Source: Streptomyces pyxinae
GTDB lineage: Bacteria; Actinomycetota; Actinomycetes; Streptomycetales; Streptomycetaceae
NCBI RefSeq assembly: GCF_024756275.1
Contig: NZ_JANUGQ010000001.1
Location: 496,001 to 560,000 of the forward strand
Length of the DNA: 64,000 bases
Direction: 5' to 3'
Both the position numbers and the translations under genes were made by a program. The notes beneath the pieces are model-generated. The model was not told the DNA's origin. It saw only the letters and a list, made by a program, of their open reading frames with translations, and searched no databases. Of this stretch, positions 29,476 to 39,421 are shown piece by piece (positions within the stretch are counted from its first letter, which is position 1; each line of letters starts with the position of its first letter).

Positions 29476-31065
29476 TCAGGCGAACCGCTGGGCCGGGGTG
29501 CCGTCGCAGGGGCGGAGGCGGGCCGGGTCCTGGGCGGCGGCCAGCGTGACGCAGAGGCCGGTCGCGGCGGCGGGGCGCAGGGTGCCGGCGTCCCGGACGA
29601 AGCGCTGGTTGGCCGCGCCGGAGCACTTCCACACGACGAGCGCGGCGCCCGGTTCGTACTTCGCGCCCGGCACGTCCAGGCAGCGGTCATGGGTGAGTTC
29701 GGTGATCAGCGTCTGCCGGGCGGTGTCGTACCACCAGCCCTGGTTCCGGCCGCCCTGGCAGGCCCAGCCGCCGACCGCCGTGCCGTTCCGGCTCACCGCG
29801 CCGGTCACGTCCAGGCAGCTCCCGGTGGCGGCGTTGCGCAGGGGCGCGAACCGGTCGTCCCAGGCGCCCGGCACCAGGACCGGGGAGCCGGTGGTGGCGG
29901 GGTCGGCGCAACTGCCCTCGGTCAGCCCGGAGTCGTACAGCTGGGTCAGGCAGGAGGCGAAGGCGCCGTGGCCGCCGGCGTTCGGGTGGAAGGACTGGCG
30001 GACCGAGTTCTCGTCCGGCAGCCCCGGCTTGGTCACGTCGACGTAGAGCCCGCGCGCCCAGGGCTGCTCCTGGCACACCTCGCGGCCGTGGAAGAGCCGG
30101 GAGTTGTCGAGGTAGGCCGCCCCGGCGCCGGCCGCCGCCCGGCGCAGCCCGCGCTCGAAGGCGGGCACGGCGGTGTCCCGGCCCCAGACGGTGTCGGAGT
30201 CGTAGCCCATGCCGCCGCAGATCAGCTTGCCGGGGAACTTCGGGTTGTCGCGGAAGTCGGGGCCGATCGGGCTGGGGTAGCTCATCAGGACGAGCCGGTA
30301 GTCGCCGTCGGCGTATCCGGCGTCCCGCATCACGGTCCGCAGATCGCGCAGGGTGCCCTCGATCTTGGGGACCAGGGCGTCGACCCGGGCCTGCCAGCCG
30401 CCCGCGTACTTGGGCTCGCAGGGGCCCTGGAGGGTGAGGTAGCGGATCACGCAGTCGGTCATCACCGGGCCGAACTGGAGGTCGTCGTTGGCCCCGGCGA
30501 CCAGCAGCACCAGCTTGATCCGGGTGTTGCGCGCCTTGACGGCGAGGTTGTCGCTCTGGACCAGCTCGTCGGCGTACTGCTTCGTCCCGCCGATCCGGAT
30601 GTTGGCGCTGTTCGCACCGGAGCAGGCGACGTTGTACGTGACGTCGGCGGGGATCCCGGTGCGGTGGACGGCGGCCTGGGGCGAGCGGTGGCACCAGTTG
30701 CCGGGGCGGTTGGTGGCCGGGTCGTAGCTGCCGACGCCCTCGCCCGAAATCTCGCTGTCGCCCAGCGATATCAGGCCGGTCTTCCGCTCGGCGAGCGGCC
30801 GCTCGGCCGGGCTCCCGTAGAGCGCGGTGGCCTCGGCGGCCCGGATCGCCTCCAGCTCCGGCGGCAGCGGGGTGGCGGCGGTGCGGGCGGCGGACCGCGC
30901 GGCGCCGGGGGCGGTCGCGACGGCCGAGGTGACCGGGACGCCGGTGGCCGGCGCGGTTCCGGCGGCGGTCGCGGGTACGGTGGCGGCAGCCGTCCCGGCG
31001 AGCGCCGCGGCGAGCACGGCCACGGCCGCGGCCATCCGGCGCGGCCTGGTTCTGGTGCGCGTCAT
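29476..31065 (-). CDS. secreted SGNH/GDSL esterase with ricin-B lectin domain
   Basis: This 529-residue protein has a signal peptide (RRMAAAVAVLAAALAGTAAA). The SGNH blocks are ISLGDSEISGEG (nucleophile Ser), ACSGANSANI, LVAGANDD and SFHPNAGGHGAFASC (His). The C-terminal third (about residues 405-529) is a ricin-type beta trefoil with repeats NQGWWYD, NQRFVRD and AQRFA, fitting carbohydrate binding. It probably deacylates a polysaccharide or lipid outside the cell. AGGAGG precedes the ATG. It is convergent with the class I fumarase gene and divergent from fumC. Confidence 0.92.
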   Translation of the reverse strand: MTRTRTRPRRMAAAVAVLAAALAGTAAATVPATAAGTAPATGVPVTSAVATAPGAARSAARTAATPLPPELEAIRAAEATALYGSPAERPLAERKTGLISLGDSEISGEGVGSYDPATNRPGNWCHRSPQAAVHRTGIPADVTYNVACSGANSANIRIGGTKQYADELVQSDNLAVKARNTRIKLVLLVAGANDDLQFGPVMTDCVIRYLTLQGPCEPKYAGGWQARVDALVPKIEGTLRDLRTVMRDAGYADGDYRLVLMSYPSPIGPDFRDNPKFPGKLICGGMGYDSDTVWGRDTAVPAFERGLRRAAAGAGAAYLDNSRLFHGREVCQEQPWARGLYVDVTKPGLPDENSVRQSFHPNAGGHGAFASCLTQLYDSGLTEGSCADPATTGSPVLVPGAWDDRFAPLRNAATGSCLDVTGAVSRNGTAVGGWACQGGRNQGWWYDTARQTLITELTHDRCLDVPGAKYEPGAALVVWKCSGAANQRFVRDAGTLRPAAATGLCVTLAAAQDPARLRPCDGTPAQRFA

Positions 31066-31173
31066 TGCGCCTCCTGAAAGGTGGGGTTACCCACGGTATT
31101 TACTGGCCGGTACGGCGCTTGGGAACGGCCCGAACAAGACAAGTGCTCCAGCTGCCAGGAGGTTTGGACGAAC

Positions 31174-32574
31174 ATGAGCGACACGAGCGAGTTCCGGATC
31201 GAGCACGACTCCATGGGCGAGGTGCGGGTTCCGGCACACGCCAAGTGGCGGGCCCAGACCCAGCGGGCGGTGGAGAACTTCCCGGTCTCCGGGCAGCGGC
31301 TGGAGCGCGCCCACATCGAGGCCCTGGCCCGGATCAAGGCCGCCGCCGCCAAGGTCAACGCCGAGCTGGGCGTGCTCGACAAGGAGGTGGCCGAGGCCGT
31401 CCAGGAGGCGGCGGCCGAGGTGGCCGAGGGGCGCTGGGACGACCACTTCCCGGTCGACGTCTTCCAGACCGGTTCGGGCACCTCGTCCAACATGAACACC
31501 AATGAGGTGCTGGCCACGCTGGCCGGGGAGCGGCTGGGGAAGCCGGGCGCCGTCCACCCCAACGACCATGTGAACGCCTCGCAGTCCTCCAACGACGTCT
31601 TCCCGTCCTCCATCCACATCGCCGCCACCGCCGCCGTCACCGGTGACCTGGTGCCGGCCCTGGAGCACCTGGCCGGGTCGCTGGAGCGGAAGTCGGCCGA
31701 GTTCGCCGAGGTGGTGAAGTCCGGGCGCACCCATCTGATGGACGCCACCCCGGTCACCCTGGGCCAGGAGTTCGGCGGTTACGCGGCGCAGATCCGGTAC
31801 GGCGTGGAGCGGCTGCGCGCCTCGCTCCCCCGGCTCGCGGAACTGCCGCTCGGCGGCACGGCGGTGGGCACCGGCATCAACACCCCGCCCGGTTTCTCGG
31901 CCGCCGTCATCGCGGAGGTGGCCCGGACCACCGGACTGCCGCTGACCGAGGCGCGCGACCACTTCGAGGCGCAGGGCGCGCGGGACGGGCTGGTCGAGAC
32001 CTCCGGCCAGCTGCGCACCATCGCGGTCTCGCTGACGAAGATCGCCAACGATCTGCGCTGGATGTCCTCGGGCCCGCGCACCGGTCTCGCCGAGATCAAC
32101 CTGCCGGACCTGCAGCCCGGTTCCTCGATCATGCCGGGCAAGGTCAACCCGGTCATCCCGGAGGCGGTGCTGATGGTGGCCGCCCAGGTGACCGGAAACG
32201 ACACCACGGTCGCGGTGGCGGGCGCGGCGGGCAACTTCGAGCTGAACGTGATGCTGCCGGTCATCGCCAAGAACCTGCTGGAGTCGGTCCGGCTGCTGGC
32301 CAACGCCGCCCGGCTGCTGGCCGACCGCACGGTGGACGGCATCACCGCCAACGCGGAGCGGGCCCGGGAGTACGCCGAGTCCTCGCCGTCCGTCGTCACC
32401 CCGCTCAACAAGTACATCGGCTACGAGGAGGCGGCGAAGGTCGCCAAGAAGTCGCTGGCCGAGCGGCGGACCATCCGCGAAGTGGTTCTGGACGGCGGCT
32501 ATGTGGAGCGCGGCGACCTGACGCTGGAGCAGCTGGACGAGGCGCTCGACGTGCTGCGGATGACCCGGCCCTGA
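31174..32574 (+). CDS. fumC: class II fumarate hydratase
   Basis: The ATG at 31174 with CAGGAGGT upstream gives 466 residues. Family signatures are [46 protein letters not shown] and the superfamily motif [11 protein letters not shown]. The mobile loop that carries the catalytic serine is present. It is a stable, iron-independent TCA enzyme. It shares a 108-base divergent promoter region with the SGNH esterase gene. Confidence 0.96.
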   Translation: MSDTSEFRIEHDSMGEVRVPAHAKWRAQTQRAVENFPVSGQRLERAHIEALARIKAAAAKVNAELGVLDKEVAEAVQEAAAEVAEGRWDDHFPVDVFQTGSGTSSNMNTNEVLATLAGERLGKPGAVHPNDHVNASQSSNDVFPSSIHIAATAAVTGDLVPALEHLAGSLERKSAEFAEVVKSGRTHLMDATPVTLGQEFGGYAAQIRYGVERLRASLPRLAELPLGGTAVGTGINTPPGFSAAVIAEVARTTGLPLTEARDHFEAQGARDGLVETSGQLRTIAVSLTKIANDLRWMSSGPRTGLAEINLPDLQPGSSIMPGKVNPVIPEAVLMVAAQVTGNDTTVAVAGAAGNFELNVMLPVIAKNLLESVRLLANAARLLADRTVDGITANAERAREYAESSPSVVTPLNKYIGYEEAAKVAKKSLAERRTIREVVLDGGYVERGDLTLEQLDEALDVLRMTRP

Positions 32575-32626
32575 TCCCGGCCGCACCCCGGCACCCCCTG
32601 GCCCCGGCGCCGTTGCCCCCGCCGGG

Positions 32627-32779
32627 GTACGGCTCCGGTGGCCGGTGCACGGCCCCTGTACGGCTCCGGTGGCCGGTGCACGGCCCCTGTACGGCTCCGG
32701 TGGCCGGTGCACGGCCCCCTGTACGGCTCCGGTGGCCGGTACGGGGCCCTGTACGGGCTCCGGTGGCCGGTACGGCCCG
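32627..32779. repeat. 31-bp tandem repeat, about five copies
   Basis: The unit is GTACGGCTCCGGTGGCCGG followed by TGCACGGCCCCT. Three copies are exact, then one has an added C and the last ones decay (TACGGGGCCC). It lies just after the fumC stop, in the 3' region. Confidence 0.9.
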
Positions 32780-32843
32780 GCCCTCCCCGGCCCCGTGACC
32801 CGCGTCGCGGCGGCGCCGGCCGGGGGCGACCTAAGATCTGCGC

Positions 32844-33950
32844 ATGACAGCCGGGACCACGGGGAGCAGCGGAAAGGGCACCGGGCGCGCGCCCGCACCG
32901 GTCGGCGCACCGCCGCGCGCGGGCGCGGAACGGACCGACTCGGGCGCGCGGGCGGCGGATCCGGGCGCCGAACGCAACAACTCGGGCGCGCGGCGCCCGG
33001 ATTCGCGCACGGACCGGCCGGATCCGCGCACGGACCGGACCGGACCGGGCGCGTACGGCACCGAGGCGGGGGCCGTACGGGCGGACCCCGGCGTCCCGGC
33101 AGCGCGGCCGGGCACCGGACGGACCGGCCGCGCGCCGGAGGTGCCGGGACAGTCGCCGGAGGCGCCGGGGCGGCAGGCGGGGACAGCCGGACGGACGGCA
33201 GCGGGGACGGGGACGGCCGGCCGGACGGCGGCGGCGGCAGCAGCGGCAGCGGCAGCAGCAGCAGCCGGGAGTGCCGGACGAACGCCGACGGCGACGGGGG
33301 CGGCCGGACGCTGGGCGCCCGGCACCCCGATCCTCTGGCGGTACCGGGACAACGCCGGCGGCGGGTTCCACATCTGCCGCCCGGTCACCGTCGTCCAGGA
33401 CACCGAGGAGCTGCTCGCGGTCTGGATGGCGCCCGGCACCGAGTGCGTCAAGCCCGTGCTGGCCGACGGCACCCCGGTCCATCTGGAGCCGCTCCCCACC
33501 CGCTACACGGCGCCCCGCACCACCCTGCGCACCCGCTGGACCGGCACCGGGGTGCTGAAGCTGGCGCGCCCCGGGGAGCCCTGGTCGGTGTGGCTGTTCT
33601 GGGCCGCGGGCTGGGAGTTCCGCAACTGGTACGTCAATCTGGAGGAGCCGGGGGTCCGTTGGCCGGGCGGTGTGGACTCGCTCGACCACTTCCTGGACAT
33701 CTCGGTGGCCCCGGACCGCAGCTGGCGCTGGCTGGACGAGGACGAGTTCGCCCAGGCCCGGGCCGACGGCCTGGTCGATCCCGCCCGGGCCCGCCGGGTG
33801 CGGGCCGCCGGGGAAGCGGCGCTGGAGGTCGTACGGGCGTGGGGCTCACCGTTCGCCGACGGCTGGGAGCGGTGGCGGCCGGACCCGGGCTGGCCGGTGC
33901 CGTCGCTGCCCGCCGACTGGGATCGGGCCCCGGAACGGCCTGCTCCGTGA
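32844..33950 (+). CDS. DUF402 protein with long low-complexity N-terminus
   Basis: This 368-residue protein has its C-terminal 215 residues matching DUF402 (nucleotide-phosphatase-type fold): APGTPILWRYRDNAGGGFH, FWAAGWEFRNWYVNLEEPG, DHFLDISVAPDRSWRWLDED. The family includes ribonucleoside di/triphosphate phosphatases. The first 150 residues are Gly/Ala/Arg/Thr-rich with runs of alanine, and may be partly untranslated if a later start is used. The ATG at 32844 is the first one available. Function is inferred only from the fold. Confidence 0.8.
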   Translation: MTAGTTGSSGKGTGRAPAPVGAPPRAGAERTDSGARAADPGAERNNSGARRPDSRTDRPDPRTDRTGPGAYGTEAGAVRADPGVPAARPGTGRTGRAPEVPGQSPEAPGRQAGTAGRTAAGTGTAGRTAAAAAAAAAAAAAGSAGRTPTATGAAGRWAPGTPILWRYRDNAGGGFHICRPVTVVQDTEELLAVWMAPGTECVKPVLADGTPVHLEPLPTRYTAPRTTLRTRWTGTGVLKLARPGEPWSVWLFWAAGWEFRNWYVNLEEPGVRWPGGVDSLDHFLDISVAPDRSWRWLDEDEFAQARADGLVDPARARRVRAAGEAALEVVRAWGSPFADGWERWRPDPGWPVPSLPADWDRAPERPAP

Positions 33951-34275
33951 GACCCTTGAAGTGTCCCCGGGGCGCGACCGTAGGATCGCCCCCGTCCTTC
34001 CCGGAAGACGCTTCCCGGAGACCGGAGAACCGGACGCCCGGCGCCCGCCGGCCGCCGGGGGTCCGCGAGACGACCCGCACCATGTGGCCATCCTGTGACC
34101 GACCAGCACTGAGCACGGAAAACGAACTGACCGTAAGTCATCAGGAAAGGGGTTGGGCGGTGTCCGATGTGTGCCCGAATCCCTCATCCTTTGTCAAAGC
34201 CGGCCCCGGAGCGGGTATAGCGCCTGACAGAGCGATCGCCTCGCCCCACCGGCCCGGACGGACGGAATCCCACGC
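33951..34275 (+). other. spacer and possible promoter before the SpoIIE-type gene
   Basis: There are 325 bases without a gene. TTGTCA (34191) and TATAGC (34216) lie 19 bases apart, about 55 bases before the GTG, and could be its promoter. The AT-richer part is 34080-34200. Confidence 0.35.
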
Positions 34276-36363
34276 GTGACGGAGCATCCCACCTCCCACG
34301 ATGGCCGGCAGCCCCTCGCTGCCCGGCCGCAGGAGCGCACCAGGCCGCGGCAGGAGGCGCCCCCGGCGCCCGCCGTGCCGGGCGCTCCCGCGCCCGCGCC
34401 GGGTCCCGGCCCGGGTGGGGGCCGGCGCGACGCGGGACGGCCGGCGGCGGCAGCCGGCCCCGGAGCCGAACCGGTCGCGGCGACCGGTGGAGCGCCCGGC
34501 GCGGCGACCGGTGACGGCGGGACCGCCGGGGCACCGGCCGGTCCGCCCGGTCAGGCCGGGGCGCCCGGTCCCCTCGGAGCCGTACCGGCGCAGTCCGGGC
34601 CCGGGCCGCAGGAACCGGCCGGGACGGCCCGGCGGGAGGGCGACCGGCTGCGTTTCGTGGGCGCGGCCACCCGGCGGATCGCCCGGGGCATAGACCTGGA
34701 CGAGATCGTGCTGGGCCTCTGCCGGGCCACCGTGCCGACCTTCTCCGACGCCATCCTGGTCTACCTCCGCGACCCGCTGCCAGTGGGCGACGAGCGGCCG
34801 GTGGCGCCGTTCGTGCTGCGGCTGCGCCGGACCGACCGGCTGCGTTTAATGACCCCCGACACCGCGCCGGCCGCCGCCCCCGGCGGCCCCGAGGCGGACT
34901 TCGGCACGGTCGGCCCGGTGCTCGGCCTGGAGAGCGAGCCGGGGCCGGCGGCCGAGTTGTGCGAGGTGCGGCCCGGCGGCGCGCTCGCCGAGGTGCTGCG
35001 CGGGGTGCGCCCGGTCTTCGGAGACTCGGCGGCGGCCCGCGCGGCGCTGCCCGAGCTGCTCGGGGACGGCCGCGCGGTGCCGTCCGGGCACCGGGCCATT
35101 CTCGCCCCGCTGCGCGGCCGGCGGCGGGTGATCGGCGCGGCCGTCTTCCTGCGCCGTCCGGACCGGCCGCCGTTCGAGCCCAACGACCTGCTGGTCGCCG
35201 CCCAGCTGGCCACCCACACCGCGCTCGGCATCGACAAGGCGGTGCTCTACGGGCGGGAGGCGTACATCGCGGACGAGCTCCAGCGCACCATGCTGCCGGA
35301 GAATCTGCCGCAGCCGACCGGGGTCCGGCTCGCCGTGCGCTATCTCCCGGCCGCCGAGACCGCCCGGGTCGGCGGCGACTGGTACGACGCGGTGCCGCTG
35401 CCCGGCAGCCGGGTCGCCCTGGTGGTGGGCGATGTGATGGGCCACTCGATGACCTCGGCCGCCATCATGGGCCAGCTGCGCACCACCGCGCAGACCCTGG
35501 CCAGTCTCGATCTGCCGCCCCAGGAGGTGCTGCACCACCTGGACGAGCAGGCCCAGCGGCTGGGCGAGAACCGGATGGCGACCTGCCTGTACGCGGTCTA
35601 CGACCCGGTGTCGCACCGGATCACCATCGCCAACGCGGGCCACCCGCCACCGATCCTCCTCCACCTCGGCGGCCGGGCCGAGGTGCTGCGGGTGCCGCCG
35701 GGCGCGCCGATCGGGGTGGGCGGCGTGGACTTCGAGGCGGTCGAGCTGGACGCCCCGGCCGGCGCCACCCTGCTGCTCTACACCGACGGCCTGGTGGAGT
35801 CGCGGCTGCGGGACGTGTGGACCGGGATAGAGCAGCTGCGCGAGCGGCTGGCCACCACCGCCCAGCTGACCGGCCCGGACCACTCGCCGCCGCTGGAGGC
35901 GCTCTGCGACGACGTGCTGGACATGCTGGGCCCGGGGGACCGCGACGACGACATCGCGCTGCTGGCCGCCCGGTTCGACGGGATCGCGCCGAGCGACGTC
36001 GCCTACTGGTTCCTGGAACCGGAGGACGCGGCCCCGGGCCGGGCCCGCAGGCTGGCCCGCCGGGCGCTGGCCCGCTGGAACCTGGAGGAGCTGACCGACA
36101 GCGTGGAGCTGCTGATCAGCGAGGTCGTCACCAACGCGGTCCGGTACGCGGAGCGCCCGGTCACCCTGCGGCTGCTCCGTACCGACGTGCTGCGCTGCGA
36201 GGTCGGCGACGACTCGCCCCAGCTGCCCCGGCAGCGCCGCGCCCGGGACACCGACGAGGGCGGGCGCGGGCTCTTCCTGGTCAACCGGCTGGCCCGGCGG
36301 TGGGGCGCGACCCGGCTCTCCACCGGCAAGGTGGTCTGGTTCGAGCTGCCCACCCGGGTCTGA
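34276..36363 (+). CDS. GAF, SpoIIE-type phosphatase and HATPase fusion
   Basis: This 695-residue protein starts at GTG 34276. Residues 1-120 are Pro/Ala-rich. A GAF-like domain spans about residues 125-320 (RFVGAATRRIARGIDLDEIV; ILAPLRGRRRVIGAAVFLRR). A PP2C-type SpoIIE phosphatase follows: DELQRTMLPENLPQP, VGGDWYDAVPL, VVGDVMGHSMTSAAIMG, NAGHPPPILL and DDDIALLAARFD. The C-terminus is an RsbW-like ATPase (LLISEVVTNAVRYAERPVTL, GGRGLFLVNRLARRWG). Such fusions both dephosphorylate anti-anti-sigma factors and phosphorylate or bind them, so it probably sets the activity of an alternative sigma factor. Confidence 0.93.
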   Translation: MTEHPTSHDGRQPLAARPQERTRPRQEAPPAPAVPGAPAPAPGPGPGGGRRDAGRPAAAAGPGAEPVAATGGAPGAATGDGGTAGAPAGPPGQAGAPGPLGAVPAQSGPGPQEPAGTARREGDRLRFVGAATRRIARGIDLDEIVLGLCRATVPTFSDAILVYLRDPLPVGDERPVAPFVLRLRRTDRLRLMTPDTAPAAAPGGPEADFGTVGPVLGLESEPGPAAELCEVRPGGALAEVLRGVRPVFGDSAAARAALPELLGDGRAVPSGHRAILAPLRGRRRVIGAAVFLRRPDRPPFEPNDLLVAAQLATHTALGIDKAVLYGREAYIADELQRTMLPENLPQPTGVRLAVRYLPAAETARVGGDWYDAVPLPGSRVALVVGDVMGHSMTSAAIMGQLRTTAQTLASLDLPPQEVLHHLDEQAQRLGENRMATCLYAVYDPVSHRITIANAGHPPPILLHLGGRAEVLRVPPGAPIGVGGVDFEAVELDAPAGATLLLYTDGLVESRLRDVWTGIEQLRERLATTAQLTGPDHSPPLEALCDDVLDMLGPGDRDDDIALLAARFDGIAPSDVAYWFLEPEDAAPGRARRLARRALARWNLEELTDSVELLISEVVTNAVRYAERPVTLRLLRTDVLRCEVGDDSPQLPRQRRARDTDEGGRGLFLVNRLARRWGATRLSTGKVVWFELPTRV

Positions 36364-36767
36364 GGGACGGGCGCGGGCGGGGCGGGAGACCGGGGCACCC
36401 CGGAGACCGGGGCCTCCGGGAGACCGGGACGTGCGGAAGACCCCGGCCTCCAGGAGCCCGGGGCGTACGGGAGGCCGGGGCGTACGCGGCCGGAGCCGTA
36501 CGACGACGGGATGGTACGAAGACGGGGCCGGACCCTTCGGTGGGTCCGGCCCCGTTCCGCTGCCCGGCCGGCGTTCCGGCCGGTGCCGCGGCAGGCGTCG
36601 TACGGCTCCGGTCACGGCCCTCCCGGGCGCCGTACGGGCTCCGGGGGCGTACCTCCGGGCCCGTCACGGCTTCCGGACGCCGTACGGCTCCGGAGACGGT
36701 CCTCCGGGCGCCGTGCCCGGCCCAGTCGCCGTACGGCCCCGGGAACGGCCGCCCCGGTGCCGTACGG
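36364..36767. other. intergenic region between convergent genes
   Basis: There are 404 bases with no gene. It contains a 14-bp hairpin (36522-36555) and short TACGGCTCCGG repeats similar to the unit after fumC. Confidence 0.45.
36522..36555. terminator. perfect 14-bp hairpin terminator
   Basis: ACGGGGCCGGACCC, loop TTCGGT, GGGTCCGGCCCCGT lies between the convergent phosphatase and PBP genes. Confidence 0.8.
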
Positions 36768-39059
36768 CTACGGCTGCGGCTGCAGCAGCCCCGGCTTGCC
36801 GGGCTTGCCGGCGGTTCCGCCGTCGTCCTCGCCCGGGTCGCCCGTGTCACCGCCGGGACCGCCCGGGTCGGGGTCCGAGTGGCTGGGCGACGGGGAGGAC
36901 GGCGAGTGACTCGGGCTGGACGGCGTGCTCGGGCTGTGGCTCGGGCTGGTGGTGGTCCGGCTCGGCGAGGGGCTGTGCGACACCGAGGGGCTGGGCGAGG
37001 TGTCCGGCTTGTCACTGCTGCGGCTGGGTGACGGCGAGGTCGACGCGGAGCCCTCGGACGGCTCCTCCGGGCCGCGCGCGGCCTGGCCCCAGGCGCTGTC
37101 CGGGACCTCCAGGTCGAACTCCCCGCCGGAGCCCACCGCGTCCTCGGTGTAGTCGGCCCAGATCCGGGCCGGGAAGCCACCGCCGTTGGCCCGGCCGGAG
37201 TTGGCGGTGCCGGTGAGGCTGACCTGCTCGCCCTTGGGGCCCTCGCCGAAGAGCGCCACCACGGTGGTGAGCTCCGGCGTGTACCCGGCGAACCAGGCCG
37301 ACTTGTTGTTCTCCGAGGTGCCGGTCTTCCCGGCCGCCTGGTACGACGAGGAGGCGGCGGCCCGGCCGGAACCCTCGGCCACCACGCCGGTGAGCACCTT
37401 GGTGACGGCGTCGGCGGTGTCCCGGCTGACGGCCTGGTCCCCGACCGGGTCGCGGAGCTGGGGCACCCGGTCCTTGTGCTCGGCGGACCTCACGATGCTC
37501 GGGGTGACCTTCTTGCCGTGGTTGTCCAGGGTGGCGTACGCCCCGGCCATGTCCCAGGTGGAGGCGTTCATGGTGCCCAGTGACATCGCGGGCCCGGTGC
37601 CGAAGCCCTCGCCGTCCTTCAGGCCGAGCGACAGCGCGGTCTTCTTGGCCTTCTCCGCGCCGACGTCCACCAGCATCTGGGCGTAGACGGAGTTGACCGA
37701 CTTGTTGGTGGCCTCCTGGACGCTGATCGGGCCGTAGCTCACATCGTCCTCGTTCTGCGGGGCGAAGTGGGCGTCGATGCCCTTGACCGGGCGCTGGCTG
37801 GTGCCGTCGTAGGAGGTGTTGATGCCTATCCGGCGGCCGTCCTGGGTGGTCGACTCGTTCTCCAGGGCGGAGGCGAAGACCAGCGGCTTGAAGGTGGAGG
37901 CCGGCTGGTAGTCGCGGCGGGTGGCGTTGGAGACGTAGTGCTGGGTGGCACCGGCGCCGCCGTACATCGCGACCACCCGGCCGGTCTTCGGGTCGACGGA
38001 GGTGGCGCCCGCCTGCACGGTGGCGTCGACCTTGTTCTTCTTGCGGTCGAGCCGGTCCTCCAGCTCCTTGTCGACCGCCTCGGTCAGCTCCTTCTGCCGC
38101 TTCTCGTCGATGCTGAGGGTGATGTCCCAGCCTCCGGCGTCGATGTCGGCCTCGCTGACGCCCTGCTGCTGGAGCTCCTTCTTCGCCGCCTCGACCAGAT
38201 AGCCGGTCTGGCCGTCCATGCCGGGCGCGGGCTTCGGCTTGTGCGGCACCGGGAACTTCAGCCCGGCCCGCTCGCCGCGGTCGAGCCAGCCCTCCCCGAC
38301 CATGTTGTCCAGTACGTAGTTCCAGCGCTGGGCGACCAGCTTGCGGCTGGTGGGCGAGGCGGTGGTCCAGTCGTACTGGGTGGGGGCCTGGAGCAGCGCG
38401 GCCAGGTAGGCGCCCTGGGCCACGTTCAGCTTCTCCGCGTCGACGCCGTAGTACGCCTGGGCGGCGGCCTGGATGCCGTACGCGTTCCGGCCGTAGTAGC
38501 TGGTGTTGATGTAGCCGGCGAGGATCTCGTTCTTGCTCATCCGCTGGTCGACCTTGAGCGAGATCACCAGTTCCTTGAGCTTGCGGGTGGCCGTCTGGCT
38601 CTGGTCCAGGTAGTAGTTCTTGACGTACTGCTGGGTGATGGTCGAGCCGCCCTGCTTGCCCCGGCCGGCGAGGGTGTTGAACACCCCTCGGGCGGTGCCC
38701 TTGAAGTCCACGCCGTTGTCCTCGTAGAAGGACTTGTTCTCGGCCGCGACGAAGGTGTGCTGTACGGGCTTCGGGATCTTGTCGAGGGCGATGATCTCCC
38801 GGTTGACCTCACCGGTGCGGGCGAGGATCTTGCCGTTGGCGTACCGGTAGACGTTGCTCTGCATGGTCGCCTGGGCGTTGGCCGTGGGGACCGGCACCAT
38901 CAGGTAGATCACGTAGAAGGTGCCCATGGCGAGCAGGCAGAGGCCGAAGAAGGCGCCCAGCAGCTTCTTCCAGGTGAAGAAGCGGCGTATGCCCGTGCCC
39001 TCTCTGTCCGCCCGGCGCGCATCGCGCTGCCGGGCCCGTCGCGCTTCCGCTCGGCCCAT
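36768..39059 (-). CDS. class A penicillin-binding protein (transglycosylase-transpeptidase)
   Basis: This 763-residue protein has a basic cytoplasmic N-terminus, one membrane helix (LLGAFFGLCLLAMGTFYVIY), then a GT51 transglycosylase. The latter has AAENKSFYEDNGVDFKG with the catalytic Glu107 and GRGKQGGSTITQQYVKNYYL. The transpeptidase has QPASTFKPLVF (Ser about 388), SVN in NKSVNSVYAQ, and KTGTSEN (about 578). The last 90 residues are Ser/Pro/Thr-rich repeats of SPSPSHSP type, an external tail, followed by a Gly-rich end. It makes and crosslinks peptidoglycan. Confidence 0.96.
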   Translation of the reverse strand: MGRAEARRARQRDARRADREGTGIRRFFTWKKLLGAFFGLCLLAMGTFYVIYLMVPVPTANAQATMQSNVYRYANGKILARTGEVNREIIALDKIPKPVQHTFVAAENKSFYEDNGVDFKGTARGVFNTLAGRGKQGGSTITQQYVKNYYLDQSQTATRKLKELVISLKVDQRMSKNEILAGYINTSYYGRNAYGIQAAAQAYYGVDAEKLNVAQGAYLAALLQAPTQYDWTTASPTSRKLVAQRWNYVLDNMVGEGWLDRGERAGLKFPVPHKPKPAPGMDGQTGYLVEAAKKELQQQGVSEADIDAGGWDITLSIDEKRQKELTEAVDKELEDRLDRKKNKVDATVQAGATSVDPKTGRVVAMYGGAGATQHYVSNATRRDYQPASTFKPLVFASALENESTTQDGRRIGINTSYDGTSQRPVKGIDAHFAPQNEDDVSYGPISVQEATNKSVNSVYAQMLVDVGAEKAKKTALSLGLKDGEGFGTGPAMSLGTMNASTWDMAGAYATLDNHGKKVTPSIVRSAEHKDRVPQLRDPVGDQAVSRDTADAVTKVLTGVVAEGSGRAAASSSYQAAGKTGTSENNKSAWFAGYTPELTTVVALFGEGPKGEQVSLTGTANSGRANGGGFPARIWADYTEDAVGSGGEFDLEVPDSAWGQAARGPEEPSEGSASTSPSPSRSSDKPDTSPSPSVSHSPSPSRTTTSPSHSPSTPSSPSHSPSSPSPSHSDPDPGGPGGDTGDPGEDDGGTAGKPGKPGLLQPQP

Positions 39060-39421
39060 CGCTCCGTCGCTCCGCTCGTCAGTCTCGTACGCGCCCGCAC
39101 TCGTGCTCGTACTCGTGGTCGTGGCTCGTGTTCATGGAACGCGATCGTGGTTCGGCCGGTCAGCCGGTCAGTCAGCCAGTCCGTCGGATTGCCGTCTCTC
39201 CGTACGACCGGATTGCCGTACGGCCAGATCAGCTCAGCAAAGTAGCACCGCCAGGGTCGACAAAGGCCGTCGGATCGACTCTTTCCGGACGTGACAATCA
39301 GCACCCACCCCCGAATGAACCGACTCCTCAGGGGTGCGTGAGGTTGCGGGAGGAGTTAAAGTGATATCACTTTGCTAGAGGCGGCCGGACCGCGGCCGCC
39401 CGGGGAATGACGGGGTGCTCC
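39060..39421. other. divergent promoter region, PBP and SPFH genes
   Basis: There are 362 bases. They hold CTCGT/ACTCGTG microrepeats near 39085-39130, a direct repeat CGGATTGCCGT (39185 and 39209, 24 bases apart) in the presumed PBP promoter, and the palindrome at 39358-39373 before the SPFH gene. Confidence 0.45.
39358..39373. promoter_or_regulatory. perfect 16-bp palindrome, candidate operator
   Basis: AAAGTGATATCACTTT is an exact palindrome in GC-rich surroundings, 49 bases before the preferred SPFH start. The second gene of that operon encodes a ribbon-helix-helix-type protein, which makes autoregulation plausible. Confidence 0.6.

Noticed and set aside
32627..32779. CRISPR array
   Set aside because: The 31-bp units follow each other directly without unique spacers.
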